Positions 49,601 to 56,546 of a DNA stretch of 64,000 nt are shown here, in pieces. Positions within the stretch are counted from its first letter, which is position 1. Each line of letters opens with the position of its first letter. Both the position numbers and the translations under genes were made by a program. Under the pieces are notes generated by a model. The model was not told the DNA's origin and did no database searches. It was given only the letters and a program-made list of their open reading frames with translations. Source of the DNA: an uncultured Bacteroidales bacterium (lineage in GTDB: Bacteria > Bacteroidota > Bacteroidia > Bacteroidales > UBA932); the NCBI GenBank assembly GCA_900318565.1, contig ONLD01000001.1, forward strand, positions 57,052 to 121,051, written 5' to 3'.

Positions 49601-49752
49601 GTGCCTTTCACGATAACCATAGCGCCGGGGAGGGGCTCCCCTTTGCTGTCAGTCACGCGACCCTGCACACGGATGCGGTTCTGGGCCCCGACGGGCAAAG
49701 AAACCGCCAGCGCAAGAGCCGCCAACAGAATAGTGAATAGATGTTTTTTCAT
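46684..49752 (-). CDS. SusC/RagA-type TonB-dependent receptor
   Basis: 1022 residues: Sec signal, CarboxypepD_reg-like domain (V-Q-G-R-V-T-D-S-K-G-E-P-L-P-G-A), TonB box/plug region (A-V-A-I-G-Y-G-S-Q-R, then D-A-S-A-A-I-Y-G-A-R-S-A-N-G-V-I-L-V-T-T-K), and the barrel ending in F-N-F-G-V-K-V-T-F. It is the first gene of the 30-kb minus-strand locus and the outer-membrane entry route. There is no N-terminal extension for anti-sigma signalling, and no sigma/anti-sigma or hybrid regulator is encoded beside it. Confidence 0.97.
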   Translation of the reverse strand: MKKHLFTILLAALALAVSLPVGAQNRIRVQGRVTDSKGEPLPGAMVIVKGTQNGSMTDVDGAYSLSNVSPNATITANLMGYEELSVKVEGRTTIDFALKDDNLVLDEAVAIGYGSQRKVTLTGSVASTTGEDLVKNSSVNLSQGLAGRISGVIVNNRSGEPGRDDAVMYIRGRSTLGNNSPLIIIDGVPGRGDEFSRLTGDEIESVNVLKDASAAIYGARSANGVILVTTKRGRTDGTPSVTFSYDYGMQSPTRLVEMADAVAFAKAYNAARAITGASPIYTEEQIQHYIDQDDPINYPNTNWFKEIIKPFSSQHKYGVSLQGGAGKVSYFLQFNGQYQDGIYVKSATNYNQYNVRSNVDIQVTKDFKLGVDLNVRQQHKNYSAYPSDSYGIFYITTRRYASGAPYYPNGNLRSGANPAALVQNLTGYDNTTYNTINTTFRGNYDLHAITKGLSINAVLAYDVHNNFHKNWSKNWPCYSYDEITETYRLRDSGVFTTPTLNESQNNYHTVTVNANINYDRDFNGHHVTALAGFEQSNYRRDYFNAAIEKYDSDILDEFFAGNADKAYYKIGGFASETARRSFFGRIGYDYKSKYMIQALVRFDGSENFPADKRWGIFPGVSMGWRISEEPFLKDNAPWLSNLKIRASYGEQGNDQVAAFQYLSTYEYSSSTSYRALYDNKEVNYIIPNGVPNPNITWEVARTWNIGLDGNIHNGLFGWELEGFYTRRSNILCTRNASVPYYTGLTSNLPDENIGIVSNKGVELQLNHENKVGDLRYRVAGNIMYAKNTIEFMDETPYDENHQYMNQTGHPMGASLIYQVAGINRSFEDIENHPQMSGAGLGDFYFEDLDKDGKIDSNDRMRMDLTAVPQIVFGLNGDLQWKNFDLSLLLQGQARARYYYAPLTDPVSGNIEMDAAVNAWTLDNKDTDHPRIASNIGNGGVYRTSYYYRNAAFLRLKNLEIGYTLPGAVFGHQVGIKNIRVYAAGYNLLTFSELKNVDPETSDEGYQTYPQVRIFNFGVKVTF

Positions 49753-49785
49753 ACTGTATTGCTAAAGTTATTAGTTTCAAGCCAT

Positions 49786-49793
49786 CAAATATA
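49786..49793 (-). promoter_or_regulatory. -7 promoter box (TATATTTG) of the 30-kb cell-wall utilization locus
   Basis: TATATTTG on the minus strand lies 33 bases before the susC ATG in an AT-rich stretch (49787-49840) that stands out from the surroundings. The -33 element is weak. It is the only good promoter I see on the minus strand between here and 19687 at an intergenic site, so the 18 genes may be one transcript. Confidence 0.6.
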
Positions 49794-49872
49794 GTGTTTT
49801 TTTCGGAAAATTAGCTATTTTTACAACTATAATAATAGGGCCATTTGGCCGTTCATTGCCAGTTATTTGCTT

Positions 49873-50781
49873 ATGAGTTACGGAACTATCTATTTTGCAG
49901 GCGGTTGCTTCTGGGGCACCGAACACTTTTTCAAGGGTGTGGACGGCGTAGTTTCCACTATGCCGGGCTATGCTAACGGGACTCTGGACAATCCTTCCTA
50001 CGAACAAGTCTATACCGATTCCACAGGCCACGCCGAGACGGTGCAGGTCATCTATGACCCCGCGCGGGTGCCGCTCGGGAAGCTTGTGCGGCTTTTCTTC
50101 GCCAGCATCGACCCCCTCGCGCTGAACCGCCAGGGGCACGACGTCGGCACGCGCTACCGCACGGGCATCTTCTACACCGACCCTTCCGAGAGGGCGGTAA
50201 TCGAAGCGGAATTCGCCCGGCAGGAGCAGCGCCTCGGGCAGTATCCGGTGACGGAACTGCAGCCCCTGCAGAGTTTCTGGCCGGCCGAAGAAAGGCACAG
50301 GGACTACCTCGGCAAGAACACGTCGGGCTACTGCCACCTGCCCCTCCGCGCATTCAAGTATCTGCGTCTGTACCAAGACCTTGAGCTTCTTCTCGGCGAC
50401 GAGAAAGACCCGGTCGCAAGGCAGGCCCAGACAGCCGCGCTGCTTCAGGAAAGGATGGGCTTTTTCTGGACCGGGTTCTATCAGGTCCAGGGCGACGAAC
50501 TGGTGCTGGGGCCCTTCCAGGGTCCCGTGGCCTGCTTCCGGATCGCCCGCGGCCGCGGAGTGTGCGGCACCGCCTTCGAGAAGAAGCGCACCATAGTCGT
50601 GCCCGATGTGGAAGAGTTCCCCGGCCACATCGCCTGCAGCAGCCTGTCGCGTTCGGAAATCGTGGTCCCGGTGGTGCGGGACGGAGCGGTCAGGGCCGTG
50701 CTGGACATCGACAGCACCTCCGTCGGATTCTTTGACAAAACCGACGCCGTCTGGCTGGAAATGGTAGCCGAGATAGTGTAG
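49873..50781 (+). CDS. msrA: Fusion of methionine-S-sulfoxide reductase MsrA and free Met-R-sulfoxide reductase (fRMsr, GAF)
   Basis: 302 residues from the ATG at 49873. Residues 1-~155 are MsrA: catalytic Cys12 in G-G-C-F-W-G, then Y-A-N-G, G-H-A-E-T-V-Q-V and R-T-G-I-F-Y. Residues ~170-302 are a GAF-type fRMsr with all three expected cysteines (G-P-V-A-C-F, G-V-C-G-T-A, H-I-A-C-S-S), plus D-I-D-S at the end. Together they would reduce protein and free Met-S-sulfoxide and free Met-R-sulfoxide in the cytoplasm. More commonly MsrA is fused to MsrB; this pairing is less usual. It diverges from the 30-kb locus. Confidence 0.9.
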   Translation: MSYGTIYFAGGCFWGTEHFFKGVDGVVSTMPGYANGTLDNPSYEQVYTDSTGHAETVQVIYDPARVPLGKLVRLFFASIDPLALNRQGHDVGTRYRTGIFYTDPSERAVIEAEFARQEQRLGQYPVTELQPLQSFWPAEERHRDYLGKNTSGYCHLPLRAFKYLRLYQDLELLLGDEKDPVARQAQTAALLQERMGFFWTGFYQVQGDELVLGPFQGPVACFRIARGRGVCGTAFEKKRTIVVPDVEEFPGHIACSSLSRSEIVVPVVRDGAVRAVLDIDSTSVGFFDKTDAVWLEMVAEIV

Positions 50782-50837
50782 GCGGCTTTTGGCAAGGTCT
50801 TTGTAAATGTATGGTTAAACCATTAAATTACTGCCTT

Positions 50838-51938
50838 ATGAAGACTTACAACTACCTTCTCTCGGCGCTTCTCGCCCTCGCATTTTTCGGAGTGTCCGCA
50901 AATGCACAGCAGCCTGCCCGCCGCAACGGCTCCAACGGAGTGACCGCTCGTCAGGAGAACAAGGTGGAAAGGCAGCAGAACAAGGTTGACAAGGTCCAGA
51001 TGCCTACCAACCTCAGCAATCAGAACGCAACCGACCTCAAGGTCCGCGACGCCCGCATCAAAGAAACGCCCCAGGGAAGCTACGGCACCACCGACCGCAC
51101 TCCCAGGGTCAACGGCAACGGCGGCAGCAGCGGTTCCGGCTATGGTAACGGCGGTTCCGCTTACGGCAACGGCGGTTCCGGTTACGGCAACAGGCCTCCT
51201 CAGGGTGGCAGCAGCGGTTCCGGCTACGGCAACCGGCCTCCTCAGGGCGGCAACAACGGCTCCGGCTACGGCAACCGGCCTCCTCAGGGCGGCAACAACG
51301 GCTCCGGCTACGGTAACCGGCCTCCTCAGGGTGGCAACAACAACGGCAGCTACGGCGGTTCCGGCTATGGCAACCGGCCTCCTCAGGGCGGCAACAACGG
51401 CTCCGGCTACGGCAACCGGCCTCCTCAGGGTGGCGGCAGCGGCTCCGGCTACGGCAATCGGCCTCCTCAGGGAATCCCCGAAGTAGCGCGCCGCCCGGCC
51501 CTGCCTCCGGTAATAGTGTACAGCAGGCCTGAAATCTACGAGCGCACCAACGCCAACAGCATTGTGGTCAACACCCTCTTCTCCTCCAAGGCAGAAGCCT
51601 ACGACTACATCGCCGCGCTCCTCGACGCCCGCTACTACACCCTCACCTCCTACGGCAACAACTACAACCGCATCATAAGCGACGTGGCGTTCATCCCGAC
51701 TCCGTTCGACTGGACGAACCCGATGACCCACAACCAGTTCAAAATGCAGTTCGACATCTCCCGCGTCTTCGGCACGGTCAGAGTCACGATAACCGCATAC
51801 TGGCGCGAATCGGTGCTCTCCACCGGCTTCACGAGGCTGCGCTTCCAGCCCAGTGACCGCTACAGCACATACTACGCCTGGAGGGTCCTCGAGGACTTCG
51901 CATCCGAAATCCCTCACACGGCAATCCGCTATAACTAG
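50838..51938 (+). CDS. Secreted protein with Gly/Asn/Pro repeat region and C-terminal conserved domain
   Basis: 366 residues from the ATG at 50838, which starts a Sec signal cleaved after A-N-A-Q. Residues ~25-90 are charged and Gln/Asn-rich; ~95-215 hold seven copies of G-S-G-Y-G-N-R-P-P-Q-G separated by G/N/S; the last ~130 residues form a compact alpha/beta-like domain (S-S-K-A-E-A-Y-D-Y-I-A-A-L-L-D-A-R-Y-Y) of a kind seen in Bacteroidota secreted proteins of unknown function. The repeat part is probably disordered. It is followed by a strong terminator. Confidence 0.8.
   Translation: MKTYNYLLSALLALAFFGVSANAQQPARRNGSNGVTARQENKVERQQNKVDKVQMPTNLSNQNATDLKVRDARIKETPQGSYGTTDRTPRVNGNGGSSGSGYGNGGSAYGNGGSGYGNRPPQGGSSGSGYGNRPPQGGNNGSGYGNRPPQGGNNGSGYGNRPPQGGNNNGSYGGSGYGNRPPQGGNNGSGYGNRPPQGGGSGSGYGNRPPQGIPEVARRPALPPVIVYSRPEIYERTNANSIVVNTLFSSKAEAYDYIAALLDARYYTLTSYGNNYNRIISDVAFIPTPFDWTNPMTHNQFKMQFDISRVFGTVRVTITAYWRESVLSTGFTRLRFQPSDRYSTYYAWRVLEDFASEIPHTAIRYN
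51163..51473 (+). repeat. In-frame tandem repeats within the Gly/Asn-rich protein gene
   Basis: Seven near-identical DNA copies encode G-S-G-Y-G-N-R-P-P-Q-G with spacers of 2-8 codons; the usual step is 42 bp. Such runs often change length by slippage, and all spacing seen here is a multiple of 3, so the frame is kept. Confidence 0.85.
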
Positions 51939-51957
51939 GGTATTTTCATACACACTT

Positions 51958-51990
51958 GAGGCCGGCACCACGGATGCCGGCCTCTTTTTT
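51958..51990 (+). terminator. Rho-independent terminator
   Basis: GAGGCCGGCA (51958-51967) pairs perfectly with TGCCGGCCTC (51975-51984) around a 7-nt loop, followed by six T residues. It lies 19 bases after the stop codon of the repeat protein. Confidence 0.93.
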
Positions 51991-52260
51991 CGCCCCGCCC
52001 CACCTGCCACCGGCCAACTCTCCGCCATCTCAGCCAACTCTCCGCCTCCATCCTGATCCCGTTCCGACCTTCTCCACCTGCCGCCGGCCAACCACCACCT
52101 CCATCCAGACCCCGTTCCGACCTTCTTCTCCTGCCACCGGCCTGTTCCTTCTGCCACCGACCGACTCCGCCGCCGGCCTGAGCCCGCTCCAACCATCTCC
52201 ATCTGCCACCGACCGAGTCCGGCGCCAGCCAAATGCGAAACGCACTTGAAACGATAGCGA
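51991..52260. repeat. Imperfect C-rich repeats
   Basis: CCTGCCaCCGGCC-type units recur at 52003, 52077 and 52130, with a shorter relative near 52150, and GTTCCGACCTTCT occurs twice. Spacing is uneven (74, then 53 bases). No gene is credible here; the long minus-strand frames exist only because the DNA lacks A/T-rich stop codons. Confidence 0.65.
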
Positions 52261-52780
52261 CAGTCTCGTCCCTTCTCAGGCACCGACACCGCTCAAAATC
52301 CCGGAAAAACAGCAGTCTCGTCCCGTCTCCGGCACCGAGACCGCACAAAACCCGGTAAAAACAGCAGTCTCGTCCCTTCCCAAGCACCGAGACCACACAA
52401 AACACCGGAAAAACAGCAGTCTCGTCCCTTCCCAAGCACCTAGACTACACAAAACCCCGGAAAAACAGCAGTCTCGTCCCATCTTAAGCACCGAGACTGC
52501 ATAAAACCCCAGAAAAACAGCAGTCTCGTCCCTTCTCAAGCACCGAGACTACACAAAACCCGGGAAAAACAACAGTCTCGTCCCTTCTCCGGCACCGAGA
52601 CCACACATAACCCCGGAAAAGCAGCAGTCTCGTCCCATCTCCGACACCGAGACCGCACAAAACCACAGAAAAGCAGCAGTCTCGTCCCGTCTCCGGCACC
52701 GACACCGCTCAAAACCACGGAAAAACAGCAGTCTCGTCCCTTCTCAAGCACCTAGACCACACACTACGGAAGGCGGGAAG
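52261..52780. repeat. 52-bp tandem repeat array, 10 copies, each with a stem-loop
   Basis: CAGTCTCGTCCC starts at 52261 and then every 52 bases to 52729, ten copies in all. Inside most copies AGTCTCG and CGAGACT (or CGAGACc) are complementary, giving a 6-7-bp stem with a 15-nt loop. Because 52 is not a multiple of 3, the array cannot encode a simple peptide repeat, although all three minus frames happen to be open. A single diverged copy lies at 52942. Copies vary throughout their length, unlike a CRISPR array. Confidence 0.92.
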
Positions 52781-53218
52781 GAGGGAAAACTCGACGGCCG
52801 TGGGTAGAAGCGCCGGTTTCGCACACGGGAGGCGGAAAAACGCCGCAAAGACAAAGGCAGTACCGCAACGTCGTCCTCTCAGACAAGCGCACGGTAAGCG
52901 AGACGCCCACCAAACGCGGAACGCATTTGAAACGGCAGCGACAGTCTCGTCCCTTCTCAAGCACCGATACCACACACTGCGGAAGGTAGGTAGGGATGGA
53001 GGGAGGGGATAGCTACTACGTTTTGCAAGGGCGTGGCTGGAAAGAAGGGAAAGACGGGGCGGAGCGGCGGCGCAGGGACGAGGCGGGAAGGGAGGGGAAG
53101 GCGAGGCGAAGCGGCGGCGCAGGGACGAGGTAGGAAAAGAGGGGAAGCAGGGGTGGAGCGGCGGCGCAGGGGCGGTCCGGATGTCGGGGAGGAAGGAGGT
53201 GTGGAGGGGAAATCCAGC
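52781..53218. repeat. Composite repeat region between the two large arrays
   Basis: It contains one isolated 51-bp unit (52796-52846) related to the next array, one isolated copy of the 52-bp unit core (52942) with its upstream flank (a counterpart of 52232-52272), and a G-rich part with three 47-bp steps (AGCGGCGGCGCAGGG at 53063, 53110 and 53157). No gene is supported. Confidence 0.7.
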
Positions 53219-53728
53219 GGCCGGGGGCAGAAAGGGCGGTTTCGCACCAGGAACGCAGGGAAACGCAGAGGCCGGGGGCAGAAAGGCCGGTTTCGCACCC
53301 GGGAGGCGGGGAAACGCAGCGGCCGGGGGCAGAAAGGGCGGTTTCGCACCCGGAACGCGGAGAAAAGCCGCGGCCGGGAGCAGAACGGCCGGTTTCGCAC
53401 ACGGGAGGCGGGAAACCGCCGCGGCCGGGGGCAGAACGGCCGGTTTCGCACCCGGGAGGCAGGAAAACGCAGCGGCCGGGGGCATAAAGGCCGGTTTTGC
53501 ACACGGGAGGCGGGGAAGCGCCGCGGCCGGTGGCAGAACGGCCGGTTTCGCACACAGGAGGCGGGAAAACGCAGCGGCCGGGGGCAGAACGACCGGTTTC
53601 GCACCCGGAACGCGGGGAAAAGCAGCGGCCGGGGGCAAAACGGCCGGTTTCGCACCCGGGACGCGGGAAAACGCAGCGGCCGGGGGCAGAAAGGCCAGTT
53701 TTGCACCCGGAACGCGGGGAAGCGCAGG
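53219..53728. repeat. 51-bp tandem repeat array, 10 copies
   Basis: GGCCGGGGGCAGAA-type units start at 53219 and then exactly every 51 bases to 53678. On the minus strand each unit reads as a 17-residue motif with N-R-P-F-C-P-R-P; on the plus strand it is continuous with the frame of the downstream GH92 gene, but that gene has its own signal peptide start at 53762, so the array is judged non-coding. The period and the P-F-x-P core link it to the arrays at 7646 and 63657. Confidence 0.92.
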
Positions 53729-53746
53729 GTTTTCAGGAATATTTAT

Positions 53747-53754
53747 TATTTTTG
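53747..53754 (+). promoter_or_regulatory. -7 promoter box (TATTTTTG) of the GH92 gene
   Basis: TATTTTTG fits TAnnTTTG and lies in a short AT-rich stretch right after the 51-bp array, 7 bases before the ATG at 53762, suggesting an almost leaderless transcript. The -33 element would fall at the end of the last repeat unit. Confidence 0.55.
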
Positions 53755-53761
53755 TTCCGAT

Positions 53762-56542
53762 ATGGTCCGTATTCTCACTATCTTAGCGGTAGCGGCCGCG
53801 ATGTTGGCGCCGCACGCCCCCCTGTCGGCGTCCTTTTCCGCCGGCTCCACCCTGTCAGCCGCCAGGCAGAACCTCACCAGGTACGTCAACCCGTTTGTCG
53901 GGACCGACGCCCACGGGCACACCTTTCCTGGAGCCTGCGCTCCGTTCGGGATGGTGCAGTTCAGCCCCGACTCCCGCCCTAAAGCCGGCGACTGGGACGG
54001 TTGCAGCGGCTACCACTACTCCGATAGCCTCATCTACGGATTCAGCCACACCCATCTTTCCGGCACCGGCTGCGACGACTGGTGCGACGTGCTCATAACC
54101 CCGGGCAGCGGCCCCTGGCGTTTCTCCCACGCGGATGAGAAAGCGGCCCCCGGCTACTACGAAGTGCTGCTCCGGAACGGCTCCGACAAGGTCCTCGCAC
54201 GGGTGACCGCAGGCAGGCGCACCGGAATGCACGAATATAGCTTCAGCGGCCCCGGCAGACCTAAAATCACCCTGGACCTCCGCCACCGCGACCCGCTGGA
54301 CAGTTTCGCTATCCACACCGGCCCGGGCTGGGTCAGCGGATGCCGAGTTTCCAGCAGCTGGGCCCGGAAACAGCACATCTACTTCTACATAGAATTCTCC
54401 GAAGCAGCCACGGCGAGCCTCTCCGACGGCGGCCGAAAAGCCGAATTCAGCTTCAAGGGAAAGAAAGTGACCCTGCGCGCCGCCATCTCCAGCGTCTCGG
54501 AAGAGAACGCCAGGGCCAACCTGATGGCGGAATACCCGCGAAGCTTCGAAAGCCTGCGCAGGCAGACCGGCAAGGAATGGGATAAGTACCTTGGCCTGCT
54601 ACCCTGCCCATACGGAGACAAGGAGCACAAAATGCGCTTCTACACAGCACTTTACCACACCGGCATCCACCCGTCGCTCTACTCGGATGCGGACGGGCGC
54701 TACCGGGGAATGGACGGCGCCGTCCATAAAGCCGACGGCTGGGAACGCTACACCGTGTTCAGCACCTGGGACACGTTCAGGGGCGAGCATCCGCTGCTCT
54801 TCGAAATCCAGCCCGAGCGCAGCGTGGACTTCATCGAATCGATGATTTCGATTTACGAAGAGAACGGCAAGCTGCCGGTCTGGGAACTCTCGGGCTGGGA
54901 GACCGACTGTATGATAGGCTACAACTCCGTGCCAATAATCGCCGAGGCAGTGGCCCGCTGGGGCACAAGGACCGCTGCGGCAACAACCGGCACGGCAGGC
55001 GCTACGGCGACCAAGACCGCTGCGGCAGCAACCGGCACGGCAGCAACCGGCACCACTGGCACCACGACGACACGGGTCCTTTGCGGGCAGGAGGGGAGCG
55101 GCAGGGCGTTCGACCTGGAGAAGGCCTACGAAGCGATGGCCGCGAGCGCCGCGAGGCCTGAGCACGGGATGGAGAGTTTCCGCAGGCACGGCCTCGTGAT
55201 TGCCGACGACGAGCACGAGAGCGTGTCGAAGACCCTCGAGTTTGCCTACGATGACTGGTGCGTGGCCCAGGTTGCGAAGGCCCTCGGCAAAACCGCTGAC
55301 TACGAGCGCTTTATGGAGTCTTCCCAATACTGGCGCAACGTCCTCGACCCCGGCTCCCTCTTTATGCGGGCCCGTCTCAACGGACGCTGGTACAGCCCAT
55401 TCGACCCCCGCGAGGTCAACAACAACTACACCGAAGCCAACTCCTGGCAGTACAGCTTCTTCGTGCCCCAGGACATACCCGGACTCATCGAAGCGTTCGG
55501 AGGCCCCGAGGCCTTCGAGAAACGCCTGGACGCCCTGTTCTCCGCCCCCGAAGGCACTACCGGGCGCACCCAGGCCGACATTACCGGCTGCATCGGCCAG
55601 TACGCCCACGGCAATGAACCCAGCCACCACATCCCCTGGCTCTACTGCGCCGTGGGACGCCCCGACAAGGCGCAGGCCACCGTGGACCGCATCCTGGAGA
55701 CACTCTACTCCTCCGCCCCCGACGGGCTCTGCGGCAACGACGACTGCGGGCAGATGTCGGCGTGGTATGTACTCGCCTCCCTCGGCCGCTACCCCGTCTG
55801 CCCCGGCGCCCCGCGCAGCAAAGCCGCTGCCTTCCCCTCCGGCCGGAAGACCATAGTGACCAACCCCACGTTCGAGATGCCCGCAGACATCTTTACCGAA
55901 AGCGTCGAAGTCTCGCTGAAGGGCGAAGGCGACATCTACTACCGCTGCGGTGAAGGCGTCTTCAATCTCTACACCCAACCCTTCACGGTGGACCGCACCG
56001 GCACCCTGGAAGCCTACTCCATCAAGGACGGCCGCAGCAGTTTCACCACCCGCAGTACCGTCCATAAAGCATTCTCCGACAGAGACATAGAAATCCATTC
56101 ACGCTGCAGCAGCCAGTACACGGCAGGCGGTCCCACTGGCCTCATCGACGGCCGCAGGGGAGGAATCAACTGGCGCACCGGAGGCTGGCAGGGCTATCAG
56201 GACACCGACTTCGAAGCCGTCGTGGACCTCCGCGAGATAAAGGCCGTGAAGAGCGTTGCGGCAGGCTTCCTGCAGGACGCCCGTTCGTGGATATGGATGC
56301 CGAAGAGCGTGGAGTTCGCGGTCTCGGACAACGGCTCGGACTTCACCGTGCTCGGCACCCTCGAAACGCCTGTAAAAGAGCGTGATATGCAGATACAGAC
56401 CTGGGAATGCGCCCTCCCCGCAAGTTGCAAAGCGCGCTTCGTAAGGGTACGGGCAAGCAACTTCGGCACCATCCCCGAGTGGCACCCGGGAGCCGGCTAT
56501 CCCGCCTTCATATTCATCGACGAAATAACCGTAAACATCTGA
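53762..56542 (+). CDS. GH92 exo-alpha-mannosidase with C-terminal F5/8-type C (discoidin-like) domain
   Basis: 926 residues from the ATG at 53762, chosen because it begins a Sec signal and follows a promoter box; the frame runs upstream through repeat DNA only. GH92 marks: Y-V-N-P-F-V-G-T-D, G-F-S-H-T-H-L-S-G-T-G, S-T-W-D-T-F-R, E-A-N-S-W-Q-Y (containing the expected catalytic acid), I-G-Q-Y-A-H-G-N-E-P-S-H-H and N-D-D-C-G-Q-M-S-A-W-Y-V. The last ~150 residues are a discoidin-like domain. GH92 enzymes are Ca2+-dependent and remove alpha-mannose from N-glycans or mannans. An Ala/Thr/Gly-rich insertion (residues ~402-447) lies between I-I-A-E-A-V-A and the conserved F-D-L-E-K-A-Y. It is likely transcribed with the following gene. 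Confidence 0.95.
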   Translation: MVRILTILAVAAAMLAPHAPLSASFSAGSTLSAARQNLTRYVNPFVGTDAHGHTFPGACAPFGMVQFSPDSRPKAGDWDGCSGYHYSDSLIYGFSHTHLSGTGCDDWCDVLITPGSGPWRFSHADEKAAPGYYEVLLRNGSDKVLARVTAGRRTGMHEYSFSGPGRPKITLDLRHRDPLDSFAIHTGPGWVSGCRVSSSWARKQHIYFYIEFSEAATASLSDGGRKAEFSFKGKKVTLRAAISSVSEENARANLMAEYPRSFESLRRQTGKEWDKYLGLLPCPYGDKEHKMRFYTALYHTGIHPSLYSDADGRYRGMDGAVHKADGWERYTVFSTWDTFRGEHPLLFEIQPERSVDFIESMISIYEENGKLPVWELSGWETDCMIGYNSVPIIAEAVARWGTRTAAATTGTAGATATKTAAAATGTAATGTTGTTTTRVLCGQEGSGRAFDLEKAYEAMAASAARPEHGMESFRRHGLVIADDEHESVSKTLEFAYDDWCVAQVAKALGKTADYERFMESSQYWRNVLDPGSLFMRARLNGRWYSPFDPREVNNNYTEANSWQYSFFVPQDIPGLIEAFGGPEAFEKRLDALFSAPEGTTGRTQADITGCIGQYAHGNEPSHHIPWLYCAVGRPDKAQATVDRILETLYSSAPDGLCGNDDCGQMSAWYVLASLGRYPVCPGAPRSKAAAFPSGRKTIVTNPTFEMPADIFTESVEVSLKGEGDIYYRCGEGVFNLYTQPFTVDRTGTLEAYSIKDGRSSFTTRSTVHKAFSDRDIEIHSRCSSQYTAGGPTGLIDGRRGGINWRTGGWQGYQDTDFEAVVDLREIKAVKSVAAGFLQDARSWIWMPKSVEFAVSDNGSDFTVLGTLETPVKERDMQIQTWECALPASCKARFVRVRASNFGTIPEWHPGAGYPAFIFIDEITVNI
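54965..55102 (+). repeat. Low-complexity insertion within the GH92 gene
   Basis: About 46 codons, mostly Ala, Thr and Gly, interrupt a region that is normally a short loop. It contains a near-exact duplication: AGGACCGCTGCGGCA at 54968 and AAGACCGCTGCGGCA at 55013, 45 bases (15 codons) apart, each continuing for about 31 bp. Both flanks match the family again at once, so the insertion is in frame. Confidence 0.75.
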
Positions 56543-56546
56543 CCAT

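Noticed and set aside
19687-49752. The locus as an integrative element or prophage carrying a phage endoisopeptidase
   Set aside because: No integrase, terminase, capsid, holin or attachment site is visible; the peptidase is a lipoprotein within a SusCD-led operon, not in a lysis cassette.
52709-53638. Proline/alanine-rich minus-strand proteins over the repeat region
   Set aside because: They consist of repeat DNA read in several open frames at once, with no promoter, no signal and no unique domain.
52261-53728. Possible CRISPR arrays (regular 52- and 51-bp spacing)
   Set aside because: Units are similar over their whole length with scattered changes; there is no alternation of constant repeats and unique spacers and no cas gene nearby.
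53033-53761. N-terminal extension of the GH92 frame through the 51-bp array
   Set aside because: The ATG at 53762 starts a proper Sec signal right after a promoter box; an upstream Arg/Gly-rich repeat region before a signal peptide would block export.
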